Below, piece after piece: positions 5,167 to 5,533 of a DNA stretch of 5,533 nt; the stretch's first letter is position 1; each line of letters begins with the position of its first letter. The notes beneath the pieces are model-generated. The model saw only the letters and a list, made by a program, of their open reading frames with translations, was not told the origin of the DNA and searched no databases. The position numbers and the translations under genes were made by a program. This DNA comes from Gammaproteobacteria bacterium (GTDB taxonomy: Bacteria > Pseudomonadota > Gammaproteobacteria > Methylococcales > Methylomonadaceae), in NCBI GenBank assembly GCA_024276805.1, contig JAJRWJ010000289.1:1-5533 (forward strand), written 5' to 3'.

Positions 5167-5189
5167 ATTGAAACCCTGACAGACAATGC

Positions 5190-5220
5190 GTAGAACGGAT
5201 AAGCCTCCGCGCCATCCGCC
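5190..5220 (+). repeat. REP-like element GTAGAACGGATAAG
   Basis: GTAG (5190-5193) precedes a degenerate stem, CGGAT (5196-5200) with ATCCG (5214-5218). The form resembles dispersed GTAGGGCGGATAAG...CATCCGCC repeats I recall from other proteobacteria, here decayed on its left arm. Confidence 0.4.
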
Positions 5221-5230
5221 ATGAGGCCTG

Positions 5231-5356
5231 AATAATGACAGGATTTCTTGACAAGGATGGCTTGCAGACGAAGCCTCTGATAATTTTTTGTGCGGTACAG
5301 GATTTCAACCAATAGAACAATCCTGTAAATCCTGCGCCATCCTGTCCAATAATGAC
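5231..5356. repeat. ACAGGAT repeat cluster C with flanking 9-base direct repeats
   Basis: Forward ACAGGAT units begin at 5238 and 5297, and inverted ATCCTG units begin at 5320, 5329 and 5339 (spacing 9 and 10). The cluster ends in ATCCTGTCC, as cluster A does. The nonamer AATAATGAC occurs exactly at 5231-5239 and 5348-5356, immediately outside or overlapping the terminal units, as a target-site duplication would. Confidence 0.6.
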
Positions 5357-5391
5357 CGGCAATTCTCATTTGCCACATATAGAATTGCCGG
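5356..5391. repeat. 11-bp inverted repeat CCGGCAATTCT
   Basis: CCGGCAATTCT (5356-5366) and AGAATTGCCGG (5381-5391) are perfect inverted repeats with a 14-base loop. The left arm contains GGCAATTCTCATT (5358-5370), which is identical to 5049-5061 inside the lipoprotein frame. Confidence 0.5.
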
Positions 5392-5399
5392 CTTTCCAT

Positions 5400-5474
5400 A
5401 GTGAAATCGCGGCTGAAGCCGCTCCTACGGATTGCGAATAGCGGCGTAGGAGCGGCTTCAGCCGCGACTTCACT
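5400..5474. repeat. inverted pair of REP elements (GTAGGAGCGGCTTCAGCCGCGA type)
   Basis: Two 30-base arms, 5400-5429 and 5445-5474, are inverted copies with one mismatch, around a 15-base spacer. Each arm has a GTAG head (minus strand from 5428, plus strand from 5446) and its own GCGGCT/AGCCGC palindrome. This is the head-to-head layout of a BIME-like REP doublet. The right arm covers the stop codon of the partial minus-strand gene. Confidence 0.75.
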
Positions 5475-5533
5475 GTTTGAACAACAGCGCCTCGGTGTTT
5501 TCCACCAGCGTCTGTACAATCTCAAGGCAGGTC
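5470..5533 (-). CDS. C-terminal end of a gene entering from the right edge, unidentified
   Basis: Read on the minus strand from the window edge, the frame gives TCLEIVQTLVENTEALLFKQ and then TGA at 5472-5470. The amphipathic, balanced composition looks like a genuine protein C-terminus, and the stop sits against a REP doublet, where such elements commonly lie. Twenty residues are too few to name the family. It is in the same direction as folD but more than 500 bases away, so an operon with folD is unlikely. Confidence 0.5.
   Translation of the reverse strand, partial: TCLEIVQTLVENTEALLFKQ

Noticed and set aside
5007..5525. Minus-strand 172-codon frame at the right end
   Set aside because: It is made almost entirely of REP and ACAGGAT repeats read as protein, and it conflicts with the better-looking C-terminal frame ending at 5470.

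Overview
The window looks like chromosomal DNA of a gammaproteobacterium, inferred from a folD and an uppP-type gene of proteobacterial character, moderately GC-rich coding regions, and many short palindromic repeats of the GTAG-headed REP kind. The exact taxon cannot be told from the sequence. Housekeeping genes are separated by intergenic stretches that are full of repeats and decayed genes.

Left part (1-1800). The first 150 bases are AT-rich and gene-free. They end at what looks like the 3' half of a tRNA with a CAU anticodon, finishing in CCA at 200, which is how the far attachment site of a tRNA-integrated element looks. Next come a frameshifted C-terminal gene remnant (387-529), a cluster of ACAGGAT-type repeats (530-711), a complete vapBC-type toxin-antitoxin pair (772-1361), a second ACAGGAT cluster (1354-1499), and a GxxExxY-family gene broken by a stop codon (1479-1685) whose homology ends at a pair of REP-like elements (1686-1773). 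The toxin stop codon and the GxxExxY start codon both lie inside repeat units.

Centre (1792-4926). One long gene encodes undecaprenyl-diphosphate phosphatase (UppP/BacA) fused in frame to a complete Na+/Ca2+ exchanger of the CaCA family. This is the most striking object in the window. A good Shine-Dalgarno sequence places its start at GTG 1891. Facing it on the minus strand is folD (4066-4926), the bifunctional methylene-tetrahydrofolate enzyme. The roughly 390 bases between the two stop codons carry two REP-like elements and no convincing gene.

Right part (4927-5533). This is again repeat-dominated. It holds a folD promoter candidate, a tiny truncated lipoprotein reading frame (5035-5136), several palindromic elements, a third ACAGGAT cluster flanked by a 9-base direct repeat (5231-5356), and a large inverted REP pair (5400-5474) that touches the stop codon of a minus-strand gene entering from the right edge.

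The genes do not form one pathway. The fusion protein belongs to cell-envelope lipid-carrier recycling and ion exchange, folD to one-carbon metabolism, and vapBC is an accessory stress or maintenance module embedded in repeats.
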